A stretch of DNA of 64,000 bases from Leptidea sinapis (lineage: Eukaryota > Arthropoda > Insecta > Lepidoptera > Pieridae), in NCBI RefSeq assembly GCF_905404315.1, contig NC_066270.1, positions 13,472,001 to 13,536,000 on the forward strand, in the 5' to 3' direction. Position numbers and translations under genes: made by a program. This document shows, in pieces, positions 45,001-60,000 of this stretch (position 1 is the first letter of the stretch; every line of letters starts with the position of its first letter). Below the pieces are notes generated by a model, which saw only the letters and a list, made by a program, of their open reading frames with translations, did no database searches and was not told the DNA's origin.

Positions 45001-48000
45001 TATCAAATAATAAGTTTAATTGTACAATAGTACTTTGTAAACATATTTATTCGATGAAAAAAAAGCCCGCTGAGTTTGTTGCGCCCATTCTTCTTAGGTC
45101 TGAGGCATTCATTTTGGAATGGGTCACATGTCACATCCTATTTTGAATAAAAATATTTGAATTTGAATTTAATTCGTGTGACGTGATTTATGGAAGGTCC
45201 CTTATTGTTTTTATGAAAATAGGAACGAGACGAGCAGGACGTTCAGGAGATGGTAATTGATACGCCCTGCCCATAACAATGCAGTGCCGATCAAGATAAT
45301 TGAAAAACCCAAAAAGTCTGAGCGGCACTACTACTGCGCTCCTCACCTTGAGACATAAGTTGTCAAATCTCATTTGCCCAGCAATTTCACTAGCTTCGGC
45401 GCCCGTCAGACCGATACACAGTAATGCTTACACATTACTGCTTCACGTCAGAAACAGCTGCTGTGGTATCCATAATCTAGCCGGCATCCAGTGCAAAGGA
45501 GCCTCCCACTGGTAAATTCCTTACAAAGGATGCCTTGAAAATCTTCAATTGATGTCGAGGTGACGTCTTTTTAATAGTTAGAATTTTCATTTCCTCGCAC
45601 TTAGCAAAATTTAAGGTGTTTTAAAACCATGAATGATGCTTGAAGATTGTAACATTTTAAATCCTTTTTTTTCCTAAGTTATAAAACCAAAAGACTCTTC
45701 GTGCATTTTTTTTTTGTAAAAGCTGTATTAATATAAATATTACTGATTGGTTGGTTGTGACTCGTGGTTTCCAATGACGGGAATAACAGGAACATCACCG
45801 AATTTCTTTCTTATAATATCTACGAGATCGAAATTAACTTCGTTTATTAATTCGTATGTAGTCTCCCAAATGTGGTGGTCAATTGTATCACCCAAATAAT
45901 AAATGGCGTCGATGTCCTAGAAACAAATAAGTATACCATTTAGTGACACAATGACATAAATAATAATATTATAGAAAATGTTAATGAAATTGGCGCAATT
46001 TACACTGATTTTAGTTATGCATTCGATAGAGTGAACCATGAGATACTATTAAGAAAATTAAAAAATTATGGATTTCATGGCAAACTTTTGAATTGATTTA
46101 ATTTTTACTTGAGAAATAGGACCCAAAGAGTTGTTCTGGGTGGCTAAAAGTCCAATGATTTCACTGCAACTTAGGGCGTTCCACAAAGGTCTCATTTGGA
46201 TGGACCGACTCTGTTTTTGATTTTCGTAAATGATATAGCAGACCATATAATTATCATAGTGAATGCTCAATTTTCCCTGACGACGTCAAATTATATCGTA
46301 CAGTAAGTGGTGCTAGAGATGCAGACCTGTTGCAACGTGATATTGATTCTATTCACGATTGGTATATAAATAATAAAATGGAAATCAATGCAAAAAAGTG
46401 ATCACAAATTAAATTCTCCAAGCGTAAAAAAAATGTCTCGTCTAACAAAATTAACAAGGAGATTGTAAATCTGGTACCGTATTGTTCATGATTTGGGAGT
46501 ACCTACTATTCGATTCCAAGTTGAGATTTTTAATAATTATCATCATATTAGGTATTAAAAAGGCATGGAAGATGTTAGGATTCCCCAAACGTAATTCGTA
46601 GGAAATTAGAAACACAACTCCTCATATCTGTCTATTTAATACGCTTGTTCAAAGTATGTTACAATACGGAATAGCATAATATAGAACCCTTTCTATAAAT
46701 GCCACATAATACCCATGGAAAAAATTCTAAATTTTTTTTTTAATGAAAATAAGGTACGAGACGATGAGGACGTTCGGCTGATAGTAATTGATACGCCCTG
46801 GCGTGCATTACAATGCAGTGCCGCTCGGGATTCTTGAAAAATCCAAGATTTTGAGCGTTTGAGACATAAGATATTAAGTCTCATTTGCCCAGTAATTTCA
46901 CTAGCTACGGCGCCCTTCAGACCGAAACACAATAATCCTTACACATTACTGCTTCACGGCTGAAAAAGGCGCCGTTATGGTACCTATAACCTAGCCGGCA
47001 TTCTGTGCAAAGTAACCTCCCACTCCTCTCTCTTACGACACCATTGGGCCTGGAACTTCCCTATTCTTTTTATGCCCCTGGGAAGCACAGGAAGTGAAAC
47101 TTCTTTAAAATCGTTGTGAAACTCGATGAAACGAAAAAGCAAGACGATAGGGGCGCCGTTGCCAGCTATTATTTATAAAACTATAATTTTGGCACCCCGC
47201 CCATTGAGGTGGAATAATATGTGCCTCAAGCGACGTACATGAGGTTTGTAGAGCTGCAGAATTTGTAATATATGTAATATAATTAAAATATTATATATTT
47301 TTTAAGATTGGTGAAAAATAGTAAACCTTACATTTATCCTGATACTCGATATCCATTTCAATATCTTGTAGCCTGTATGTTTTCTATAATTTTAATTCTT
47401 TTTTTATGATTTTATAAATATACAGTTTTTAGTTTACAGTTTAAATCAACGGACGCATCAGTCTGTTGATTTTTTCAATGAATATTTTTAATCAGGAACT
47501 TTACAGAAGTTTCACTTCTACCATGTGTGACACACATTTATTTTTATAATGTATAGAAGAAATAATAATTTATACCTTGTGAGTAGAAGCAATTCTGTCG
47601 ATGGCGTCTTCATATGCCCAAATCGGTGAATCACAGTTCCGATAATCACCCCAATATCCAGCTGGAGGTTGACTATCAGCATTCTTGGATGAGGTGTTTC
47701 TAATTAATCTCAGTGCTTCTCCGACATCTAGATCTATCACTTTTTCACCATTAAGTTCCTTTAGGCTGCTGACAACTATTTTTTCTTCTATTTCTGGGTT
47801 ATTTTTGAGTGTATTTGTCGCAGTTTGACCCTTCCTGCAGCAAGTCGGGTCTGAGCAAACAGCGACCCCATTTGGTTCGTACAAAGGGTCGATATGAGCG
47901 TCCGATATTAAAGCAATGGTTAATGGTTCGTTTGCGCTGTTTATCTGAAATCATGCGAATACATTTATTAGCTTTTAGTTAATTTTTTTTGTGGATATGG

Positions 48001-51000
48001 ATCGCAAATTAGCGTAAGGCTCGCATAAACCTGATGTTAATTGATCACCACCGCCCACAACCTAAACCGGAGGAAATACAGAAACATTGCCGGCCTTTAA
48101 GGAAGGTGTACACTCTTTGTTTGAAGGTACGCATGTCGTATCGTCCCGGAAACACCGGACATAGAAGCTCCACAGCATTGTTGTACGTGCAAGAAAGTTC
48201 CTTGAAAAGCGTAATGTGTCATATCGTCCCGGAACATCGCATATCGAGGCTCATTCCACAGCATTGTAGTGTGTGCAAAAAAAGTTCCTTGAAAACCGCA
48301 CTGCGTAGGAATGCCACACATCCAGATGGTGGGGGCGAAATCCTAATTCGTGGCGTGTCGTATTTTTGATTTTATCGTTTAAAATTTAAATTATTTAACT
48401 AATTAAAATGATTATAGTGATAATATTAGATTTTTATACTAAAGGAGGACAAACGAGCATAGGATTACCTGATGTTAGATCAAAGGATTGAAAGGAAATA
48501 GGAATGAAAGGATTTTTGCCAAACTTTAAGGAAGGTGTGTCGCTTTTTTGAAGGCATTCAAGTCGTATCGTCCTGGATAAAAACCCGAGGACGATCATTC
48601 CATTTTCAATATATTATCATATGTGGTATCATTAAGAAAGTCATATATTTACCACAAAGTTTTTTGACATTGTTTTGAATTTTTTCAAACATTTGCATTG
48701 TTCTTTTTCTGGGAAATGAAAAAGTGTTGTAGGTACTTAAAGCGTATACATCAACCAACAAAAGACTTATTGTCTCGACTTAACCGATAACTAGTTTGTT
48801 TTTCCTGGAGTTAACATTATGATTATCCAGTTTCTGCCGAGATTTCATTTCAGTTGCTGACGAGATTTAGGTGCAGGCCAGAAACCTATCTGTTAAAATT
48901 GCGGCCGTTCCCAATATACTATCTACAGATAGAGATAAATTACTACCTTTTACTGTCAGTAATTAGCTGTCAATAATCTGAAGCTGTCCCAATATAGCCG
49001 ATAAGTCATACATATCGCCTTATATTGGGACGCGTGATTTGCAATTTCCGTACAAACTTCTATCGCTGGTAAGCTATAGGTACGTCGTCCCAGTGACAGA
49101 CAAGGTGAGTTACCGTCGATAAGTTTATTGGCACAGAAAAGTCAACGATAGTTGCGATTTTTATCTCAAGTATGAGATAGACTAAATATTGGGAATGGCA
49201 GTTAGTAATTTCCCTTTCCAAAAGGAAAACATGTAGTACATGAAATCTTGACACGGATCGTACATATGGCTCAACGACGAAATTCACACGACAATGGTTA
49301 TAGGTACTATTTACCGGTGTTTTCACCCTTACAACAAGCGACTGCTAAAGTGCATAAAAACGCACCTTAGCCGCCGGTGGAAAGCGTTTCTTTACTTCAT
49401 TCATAAATACCGGAAGTGATGCCAGGCGTGCTCTTTTTGCTTTTAATTACCGACAGAGTTCGGGGCTGTACATGAATTATTATTTGATTCAGAATCTACT
49501 GGCAGGCCCCGAATTTTAATCTTGAAGGTGCGATCTGCCAGCAATGCATAGCTGAGCCAGTACAGGTTCTCCGTCTTCTCAACGTCAGATTATTCAATTA
49601 TCAAATTATTCTTTGCACGTGAATGTATTTCATATAAACGTCGGCAATAATGGAATTTCAAGGGAAACTGCTGTTGGCTACAACTCGTCAGCAATTAAAT
49701 TTCTTACAATTTGCTGGCGCCTAAGGTTGTGAATGTAATGACTACATTAAAGGCATGTCGTGTGTCAAGAGTTTCTCGCCGCCTCCGCAGATCCGCCGCG
49801 ACCACGATTTATGCAATTGTATCATGATGACCCGTCATAATCGTAACCATACTAGCGTTTTTGAGTTAGTTAAAGCCAAAATTTATTCCTTGAGAAGAAT
49901 CTTTGACGCACTTGAAAAACAAATCTCTGAGAGAGAAGATACGATTTCTTTATTTACCACCACTTCGGAAAAGTTGAGCTTTAAATGAGCAAAAAACTGA
50001 CAAGAATCTCTTCAACAATACATTCATAAATTCATAAACATTGCCAGCTTCCGTACTTTCAAAAATATTTGTCTTTGATACTTCCGTAAGTCATAGAATA
50101 AACGCTACATTAGTAAAAGTCTTGCATTTAGTTTATTACATAGTCGCCACATTGCTGAAAAACGTTATTTTTTTCTAATTATATACGATAAGTGAAATAC
50201 TTTTGTTATGCTTAAGGCACCTGCATCTATAGCAATATGGTGACGATAGAAGTCGACGAATTGACGGTATTCAATCAAATAGTCAATACTTACGATTGGA
50301 ATATCGCTTGGTGGAGGCAGTTCCACTTCCCACTCGAATCGATTGTCCTCAAAAGTACACGTACTCGCTTTGTCAACATTTTGGAAGAAAACACCACAGA
50401 ATGTACTTGGTACAGCTTCGGGCGTCGTCTTTATAATATATGTCAATATCGGCTAGAATAAAAACATAAAATATGTTATTATTTTATCTGGGCTGGACTA
50501 CTTCACCCACTAAATTATTATCAAAAGAAATCTAAAACAGAATAAATTCAATAAGGAAGAGATACTGGTCCCTAAAAGAAATACACATAAATCCGCTGAT
50601 TCCAATAGGATTGAAGGACCATAAATTCAATTATTCTTTTTTTCGGTGATGAAATGGCCTCGAACCACTAAATCCATCACTAGACTGGAAACATGCCGAC
50701 GTTCCTGACATAATATAAAGAAAGGAGAAGGTATGATTAACTGAACTATGCTCTTCAGCCTAAGATAAACTATAAAATAAGTAGGAATATATGCTTTGAA
50801 AACTTAAATGGAAAAGAGTTAGTCACTATAATATTCGAAGTGAAATGGGGAATTGTTATGATGAGGCATGGGAAGGTTAAATACAAAGAGGCAGACCATT
50901 TCGTAGAAGGCACCATAAATTGGTCCATAAATTCCATAAACAGCAAACCAATCAAGCGTCAAATAGATTGAATACTCCATATTATTGTTAACTTGTAGGT

Positions 51001-54000
51001 TAATGTTTTAATTAAGAGCTTTAAAATTTTAAATGAATGCGAAAGATAAGACCTGTACGGACCTTATTTTATATATTTTTATTATCAGCTTGATCCATTT
51101 GACCGCGTGCAACGCAGAGCAGCTCGAATTTTCGGGGACCCGAATTGCTCTGTGAACGGCTGGATCATTTAGCGTTGCATAGAGACATCGCTTTCATTGT
51201 GTCTCCTCTACCGCATTTATCATGGTGAGTGTTCCGAAGAGCTGTTTCACATGATTCCTGCCGCCGAATTCCACCTTCGCAAGACACGCCACAAGTTAGG
51301 TTATCATCCCCACCATTTGGATGTGTGGCGAACCTCCACAGTGCGGTTTTCAAGGAGCTTTCTTCCACGTACTACAAAGCTGTGGAATGAACTTCCTTGT
51401 GCGGTGTTTCCGGGACGAGGTACCGTCGTAACCTTCAAAAAAAGCGCGTACACCTTCCTTAAAGGCCGGCAACGCTCCTGTGATTCCTCTGGTGTTGCAA
51501 GAGAATGTGGGCGGTGGTGATCACTCAAGACCAGGTATCCGTACGCTCGTTTGTCCTCCTTTTCCATAAAACAAAAGTCTGAGTTACATTCTTGATACTA
51601 CAAGAAATAGAAATGGCATGGCATCCTAGTTATAACTTTGTATTTCAAGTGAAAACCACCACATATTATGTGATGGGGTTCGTCTTTGTAACAACAAGAG
51701 ATTTAAATAGGTATTAACAAACAATAATCTAACATCTCACAGTTTTAGGTAAACTGATAAGTGTAATCCTTGTGTTATCGTTTCTTAGGTACTCGAAGAT
51801 AATTTTTGCTAGTTCGGTCGGAACAATACAGACGGTGTAGAAAATAACTATATCCCAGTTCAATAATCTATACATATAAATGAGATTTCCACGTATATAT
51901 ATATATATATATATATATAAGAGATTTCCACGTATATAGTCACTCATCACGATATCTCTGGAAACATAAGGCGTAGAGACTTGAAATTTGGTAGAAATAT
52001 TCCTTTCGTCGAGTAGAGATCAGCTAAGATTTAAAGAAATTCCATCCGCAAGAGTTTTTTTTTTATAACAGAACAACGTCTGTCGAGTCCGCTAGTATAA
52101 TATATTATACCTACTTACCTACGTATGTTTTGACAAGTAGTTTGACTATTGGTAATACTTAATTGGTCTGGGAATCGTTTCTAAGCATTTTATATGAAAA
52201 CTCAAGACTTTTGTTATTAAAGTTAAAGTATGTGCAATTTTGTTTGATGAATTTTTACCATTTTGTAGTAATATCGATGTAGATATTGGGGGACTTTTGA
52301 ACAAATCAACTCGACAAATAAGTTTAATAGTCCTTTCTTGATGTTAATCTATAAATGCTTAAAGTATTGTGAAGAAATCTAAACAGGTGGAAATCTGATG
52401 ATTCTGGCGGTTGCAGTAGCCAGGCCAACCTTTTTTTGATAATTGCTGAGTAAAGATTTGTGTGGTCTAGTATTATAGTCATGAAAGACCACAGCCTTTC
52501 TATTGATCAATTCTAACCGCTTGCCGTGTTCGGATTAGGAAGCTTGTAAATTAAACCACCGACTCGATCTGAATCCTGAGTTACCAACCTAAATTCATGT
52601 GTTAATCACATCAGTTGGCAGTAAAGATCCGAATTGGTGGTTCTGACCGGCGGCAATAGCTTATAACAAACATGTCCTTTCCATCCAATACACACAGAAA
52701 CACATTGCAAGCTAACCCGGGTTTTACCAGAAACCGAAATTCTTTGACCATGACCTTTTCTAACATTCGTGTCGTACCTACTTGAGTTTCATAGCACCGT
52801 GTACTTAACACGGTTCATCGGGTTTCTTTTAGTAATACAATCAATTGCCAGGTCTTCAGCTATGTCGCAACTACAGATATGCCGATCTTGGTCTACTTAT
52901 TTATTCGCAATTCGTTAATTTTTTCAATATTTAAAACTACCCACATGATAATTATCTATATATTAAATCGAATAAATTTTTTGTTAATAAATTATGATAT
53001 TTACTTCCAAATTACAGAATCACATGTATATATTTTTAATTAAGTAAGTAAGTAGTATTCATATTTTAAATATTTCCGCCAATGAGATTCATAATATCTT
53101 TGATTTCTACTTACCACATTCAAAAGTAAAGTTCCATGGCAGACCCTGGGTGACACGATGGACAAGCCCTCACATATCACATAAACACCATTTATAATCT
53201 CTTCGTCTGTGTTTCCACCCTCGACCAAATCCTTCAATGCTCTGAAGGCACTTCGGCACGCAATACAGGTTATGGACTGAAAATTGTATTGTTTTTTATT
53301 TTTTTGATAACGGAGGGAGATATATTTATTCAATGGTCGGTCTTGTGTTTGGGGATATTGTACATTTTCATTGTGTCAACTATCAACTTATAAGCTTTAA
53401 CCAATATCCCTTTTATCTAGCACAGCCCTGGACGCACGGACGATTGCTGACACTGGTCTGGTGTACCCCAGTGTCAGCTGGAACAATTTTACCGCGTGCA
53501 ATTCAGAGCTGCGTTGGGAATCCAGTGCTCTGTGAATGGCTAGATCACTTGGCGTTGCGAAGAATTCGCTTCTGCTGCTTTTCGAAGAGCTTTTTGACCT
53601 CATTTGACCTTCTACCGGCGCAGGACAGTTTACAAACTCGGGTATTATTTCAAGGAACTTCTAGTGCTAACAATTGAAATGTGGAATGAACTTCACGGTG
53701 GCTTGGATACGATATGAATACCTTCAAAAAAGCGCTTACACTTTCCTAAAAGCCTGGTAGCGCTCCTGTGATTACTTTAGTGTTGCAGGAGAATGAGGTA
53801 GTGATCACTTAATATCCGGTAAACCGTATGCTTGTTTATCCTGTTGCATAAAAAATATGGTATAATGTAGTAGTAGAAAACGTAATAAAAATGTTCCCCT
53901 CAATTTGACATTATTGTTGTATTATTCGTACCCCGTCCTCCAGTATTAATTCCCCGGAACGAAAAATTATTAAACGGGAAGAAGGTAATTCAATTACAAT

Positions 54001-57000
54001 AATTTTATCGATATCGATAATGGTCTCCGTAACATATTAGCATTTGCGCGTGTGTGAGTGTGTGTCAAGCGCAGTGTTTAGTGTTTGCGTTAGTGTGACA
54101 CTCAATAGTAAAACTCGCGATTCAAGTCTGTATGCGTAATGCGTGCACGTATTGAGTTAGTTAAAGAGTGGGGGTCATACGAATCAGAAACTATTTCTTT
54201 TCTAACCTCTTTTACCTGTTTTGTGGTTTTATACACGTGGGCTGGGGTAATGGTTCGTGATTAATAAATAAAAGTTCTACAATGATAGGTATTGATCGAG
54301 CCTATTTCTTAAACATAGACCCCTCAGAAACCCGTAAATGTAACCCATGTATGAGGACACTAGTTGTTGGTTTTACCTACTTATACGGAAGGTCCTACTA
54401 AACTTAGGTATTAAGTACCGACATAAATATATAAAAATAATGTTTTCTTGTTTTACAGTAATTTTCACCAAACAATTCTAACGTAAACAAAAAAAGCAGT
54501 TGTTGGAGGTATTATAAGTATGTTGTCATTTAATCTTCACGCGTTAAGACGAGGATAGGCCGTCATCTTAGTGATTCAATTTCATATTGAATAATTTATT
54601 TAAAATCTACAGTATTAATATAGCTATAATGTATGATGGAGAAGGAACCTCGCTATTGTTTCTAAAATGTGTGACGACAGCATGACTGACATCACAATTG
54701 TTGACTTGCTGCTTCTTGATCACTTGGTTCATCGATCAAAGAAAGAAAACTGCACAAATATTTTGATCACCTTCGTTTATTCCTCGGGCAGCGTAACGAC
54801 ATCCCAGAGAGGTCCGTACCGTACGAGAGTTCGATCCAGTTCCCTATATCTTTATATATATAATTCTTGTGTGCGTGTGTATGTCACTGGACTCCTCTTA
54901 GACGGCTGGACCGATTCTAATGAAACTTTCTGTGTGTATTCAGGTGGATTCGAGAATGGTTTAGATTCACAATTGAACTACCTCCTAAACGGCTGGACCG
55001 ATTTTGATGATATTTTTGTGTGTTCCAGTGAATTTGAGATTGGTGTGTGTCTTCAGGTGGATCCGAAAATGGTTTAGATTCACAATTAAACTACCTCCTA
55101 AACGGCTGGACTGATTTTGATGACTTTTTTGTTTGTTTCAGTGAATTTGAGATTGGCTTAGATTCTCAATTCCACCCATATAATATAATTCTCCTGCTCA
55201 TGTGTATGTTAGTGAACTGCTCCTAACGGCTGGACCGATTTTTCAAATTTAAAACATGTGTACAGGACAACGTCTGTTGGGTCCACTAGTATTATTATAC
55301 TCTTTGGTTCGACCACGAATGCCTCGATTGTCGACAGTATGCCCGTATTTGTAGGGCTCGGCGCACGGGCACGTATTTTCAATTAATGTTTTTTTTAACA
55401 ATAATTTCACATTACAATGTAATCAAATGATGTTTATGAACTAATTTTAACTGAAATTGTTAAACTGAATTATTCTCGTTTTTCTAATTATAGGTGTGTT
55501 GCAGTATTTGCGCGGATATCTACAATAGGTGTGCTTTAAGTACGTCTTTTACACGCTTTATATTAGCTTCACTTGTATGTTTTTTTTACTTTTTGTCTAT
55601 TTTTGTATGTTATGTCACTTTTTAAGATATTATCAAAACAATAATTGTTCTACATCCCACGCTTTTTTTATAATGAAATATATATTATTTTTTTACACTA
55701 TTTTCAATTTAAATTTATTTTCTATTTTTTAGTTGATTTTATATAAAGCGTGTTCTTTAGTTTTTTTTTTAAACTATTATTTATTCATCACCATCACCAT
55801 TAATGGAATGGGTGAAATGGGTACCTTCAAAAAAGAGCTTGTTTATAGTGTGGTAAATTTGATTAATATCTATTAAGAGTTTTGGATTTCATCGCGGACA
55901 AACATCTTGACATGCATATACTTATATATACTGGAAAAATCGCAAGATAATCATTAGAAAAAATCTAATTACTGATTTAAGTGAACCTACTTGCCGTTTC
56001 TTCAATAAGTATAAAAAATGTCAATAAATGTTTCTATCTAATATAATAATAATTGTAGATTTCAGTTTAATAATTGTAAAATTATTTATGCGAAGTTCTA
56101 AATTACGAATGTAATGTAATTGAATTGAATTAACTCCTATAATAATTCATACCATGACTATTAATATAAGTGTGTATGTAAAGAGTGTAGTTTGTCAGTT
56201 GCCCTAATAAATCAAATCAAATCATAAATATTTTATTTCATAGGTAAATTATCTTACACTTTAAATAATTTGTAATTTTTTCAAACAGCTCTTTCCGAAG
56301 GCAGATTTCCTTAGAGAAGAACGACCAAGAAACTCTAAAGTTGCTCTTTTAAAAACAGTTTGGGTATTATAAGTTCTTATTTTAATTAAATTTACAAATC
56401 ATTTCAATATTTTTGCTATGAGTCTTTTATTTTTAAGTCTCCTCGTTGATATTTTAACATTTGTGCATGAATATTGTTCGTTTGTGAAATAAAGTAAAAT
56501 AAAAAATAATAAAAAAATTACAATATATGCAAAGTGATGCAACACAAGCAGTGGCATTAAATTAAGCGAACATGACGATATCTGTCACGAGAATTCCTCA
56601 TCTCATACGAGTGAAAGAAAGTTCATCTACATAATATTATGTAATAACCTGAACTTACTAAATGCCTTTACTTACAATTTGAAAATAAAAATATATCTCC
56701 GTTTCCTCAATATAAAAAAGTTGTCAAACTAATTATTGTGCTACTACTTGTAGATTTCAGTTTCTCAATTTGTAAGATTCTTAATAGGTAAGTACCTATT
56801 TTTTTTTATGAATATAAGGGACAAGACGAGCAGGACGTTCAGCTGATGGTAATTGATACGCCTTGCCCATTAAAATGCAGTGCCGCTCAGGATTCTTGAA
56901 ATACCCAAGAATTCTGAGCGGCACTAACTGCGCTCGTCACCTTGAGATGACACGCATAAGATGTCAAGTCTCATATGCCCAAATTTTTTTTTAGTCTTTA

Positions 57001-60000
57001 CCAACATTTTTCAAAGCGGCCCAAATTTGTGTGCTTTATAAGGTGCGGTTCCGGCCACATAACGAGTATTGTTCTCATCTGAATGGCACTACAACTGCAC
57101 TCGTCACCTTGAGACATAAGATGTTAAGTTTCACATGCCCAGTAATTTCACTAGCTACGGCGCCCTTTAGACCGAAACACAGTAATGCTTACACATAACT
57201 GCTTCACGGCAGAAATAGGCGCCGTTGTGGTACCCATAATCTAGCCGGCATCCTGTGCACAGGAGCCTTGTTCCCACTGGTGAATCACGAATGTAGTGGT
57301 TACTTGTAATTGACTTAACTCCTATAATTCATGTAATGTGTATGTACAGAGTGTAGTTTGTTGGTTGCCTTAATAAAATATATAAAAATAATAAGAAGAT
57401 TTTTAAAATAATTTGTTTTCAATACTTACCAACCTAGAATTGGACTTTTGAAGGTATTCCGCTCCCTCGTCCGTTGGTAAATACAATAGTTCAATAAGGT
57501 CTTGAACCGATTTCAAGTCAGATGTGTTGTATTCATTGTTGAGTAGCTTTACAAACAGACTGTGAAGATCATCTGAAATTATATCGTTTATAAGTAGGTA
57601 TTAAGAAGCTGTAACAACCCATTAGATCAAAGCATATTGTCAACCTTCTATACGAGCAGCCTGTGGGTCAGATATACTCAAAGAACGATTAGTGCATTTC
57701 GCGTTCAGTACAACAATGGTTTCATGTTGATGTTGGGGCTGCCCCGCTTTTGCAGTGCTTCGGCAAATATCGCGGATGCGAGGGTGGACGGCTTCCATGC
57801 CATCCAACGCAAAACAAACGCGTCATTGCTGGAGAGGTTGTGGGGTAGCCCTAACATCATTCTGCAAACCATTGCTAGTCATTATGATGCGCCAATTATA
57901 AAGGCATTTATGCGGCTTCATGCGCCTGTTTAGTTATAATTATACTAACATAATTTAGGACATTTTGCTAACAATTATTATGGATTTTTTTCTGAAGTAA
58001 TTTATTATTATTAGATGCACAAAAGAAGAAGAGGTAGACCTGGTAGGTACTACATGGAGAGACGACAGCAAACAATTAAACGAATCGACGAAGAAGGGGA
58101 GGCCTTTGACCAGCAGTGGGATAATATATAAAATATTGTAAATTAACTAATAATGCTTTTATATTGTAACAGGCTTTAATAAAGAAATTTTATATTTTCT
58201 TTATTTGGAGGATATTTCATTAATTCCCCTTAAAAGGACATCAAGGCTTGTTGTTTAGAAAATATTAAGAAGCTTAACAAACTTAGTTTACGTACCTACT
58301 TAATAAAAAAAAAAATTTGATTTCAGATAGAATTACAAAAATTATCTATATCTCTATGGTACCTATGTACCAAGAAATAAATGGATAAACGTTTTTTTAA
58401 CCGATCGGAATAATACTTAATAATCTACCATAATATGCAGCGAGTTTTAGATAAGGTTGTATATACCTAATTTATGGTGATTACTTATCCTTTTTTTGAC
58501 TCATAAATACATTTTCAAATTCGAATATTTTTATTCAAAATAGAATATAAAATCACTTATTGAAAATCAAAAACTACCACCCATTCCAAAAGGTATGCCT
58601 CAGACCTGAGAAGAACGGCGCAACAAACTCTGCGGGCTTCTTTTTTTTATGTATAAATATAATTACAATGTAAAATCGTACAATAAAATTTATTATTTAA
58701 CAGCGTGTGGGCTCAATTTCCAATCAGTGGTATCATTAAGAAAGTCATTTATGTTATAGTAACCTTTAGCACACAAACGTTTTTTAACAACTCTTTTGAA
58801 TTTCGTAATATATTTGTTTTGAACATTAACTGGGATATTGTTGTAACAGCATTTACAACGCCCCACAAAAAACTTACTAACTCGACTTAGCCGAGTAGTA
58901 GGCATTATAAGTTCTGTTCCTGGTGTTAACATTATGGTTATGACAGTTTCTAGCAAATTCACTTATGTGCCTATGTACATACATAACATTTTCAAGAATA
59001 TATTCGCAATACTTGGTCGAGGCCTCGCTTAAAGGCACATCGGATTATTATTGTACTCTTTTATTGTTATCGCATTTGGCATTTAAGTGCCCCTTTTTAG
59101 GTAACTTGTACCCAAAGCACCTATCGCTCTACCCTCGAGCCGACGCTCGACGATAGGTAGTAGGTAGGTAACCTACATACTTCTTAAATATTTAACCATT
59201 ACTGTAAGTATCTAAAAAAAGTTCGAGACGCCTCACGAGCGCCGACCATCTTTCATAAATAAGCTATAAAACCACATTTTACGTCAATAATAATTGAATA
59301 AACTTGATAACCAATTTGATCATGGATTTCTCGGCGGTATACAACTAGTTCTTAGTATATGAAATTGTGGATTCCCGTGCAAATGGGACACTTCATGTAA
59401 GATACGTGACCAGATTATGACTACGTATCTAATGATAAGATCATAATCACCAGATTAGATATACAAATAAATAAAATTAACTGTCTGTTTTTATGTCAAA
59501 ATAAAACATTTGCACATTTAAATATTTTTCTTATCTCTATTACTCTTTATTATATTTGAATATTCTTATAGGCGGAATAAAATTAGCCAGCGGACCGGTA
59601 ATCCCAATCCGGATCCGTCCAAAAAGCACCACATCATCTAAAGTGTGCGGAGTGAGGAATTAGCAAATCCCCAACCTTCAATTAAGAGGGGAACGATGCC
59701 TCGTTTCCAACAACCAGGCGTAGTGAGGACAGGTAATAAGAGGTGCAGCCATAAATTCCTTCCATTCCACCAGGTTATGAGGACTCGCGGATTAGATGAT
59801 CTACGATGCAGGGGTAGCCGCCAAGAAGCACCTGTAACTGCACCGTGTACCTGTGGCCGATTAGGCATGAGAACTGTCCGTTAATAAAGACCAAGAGAAA
59901 AGAAGGACGCCGCTCCGTGAGAAAAGAATGTATGAAGTAGAACGCAGACATCTGTTGGTGGAACAGGGCTCGGACGAGGCTAAGCTATATCGAACCCATC

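Larger units (their letters stand above)
43896..45202. mobile_element. Inverted-repeat DNA element filled by two LINE fragments
   Basis: Left end GGCCATCCATAAATTACGTC (43898) is inverted at the right end as GACGTGATTTATGGAAGGTCC (45180-45200). Between them sit a LINE A2 3' end (44095-44785) and a LINE B 3' end (44830-45165), leaving only about 250 bp of the element itself. Confidence 0.6.

Noticed and set aside
49755..49988. Plus-strand ORF (MSCVKSFSPPPQIRRD...) in sphingomyelinase intron 4
   Set aside because: No recognised domain, no splice sites, antisense to the host gene; kept out of the gene list.
51895..51919. (TA)n tract as a separate regulatory feature
   Set aside because: A simple microsatellite inside the Helitron; no further signal.
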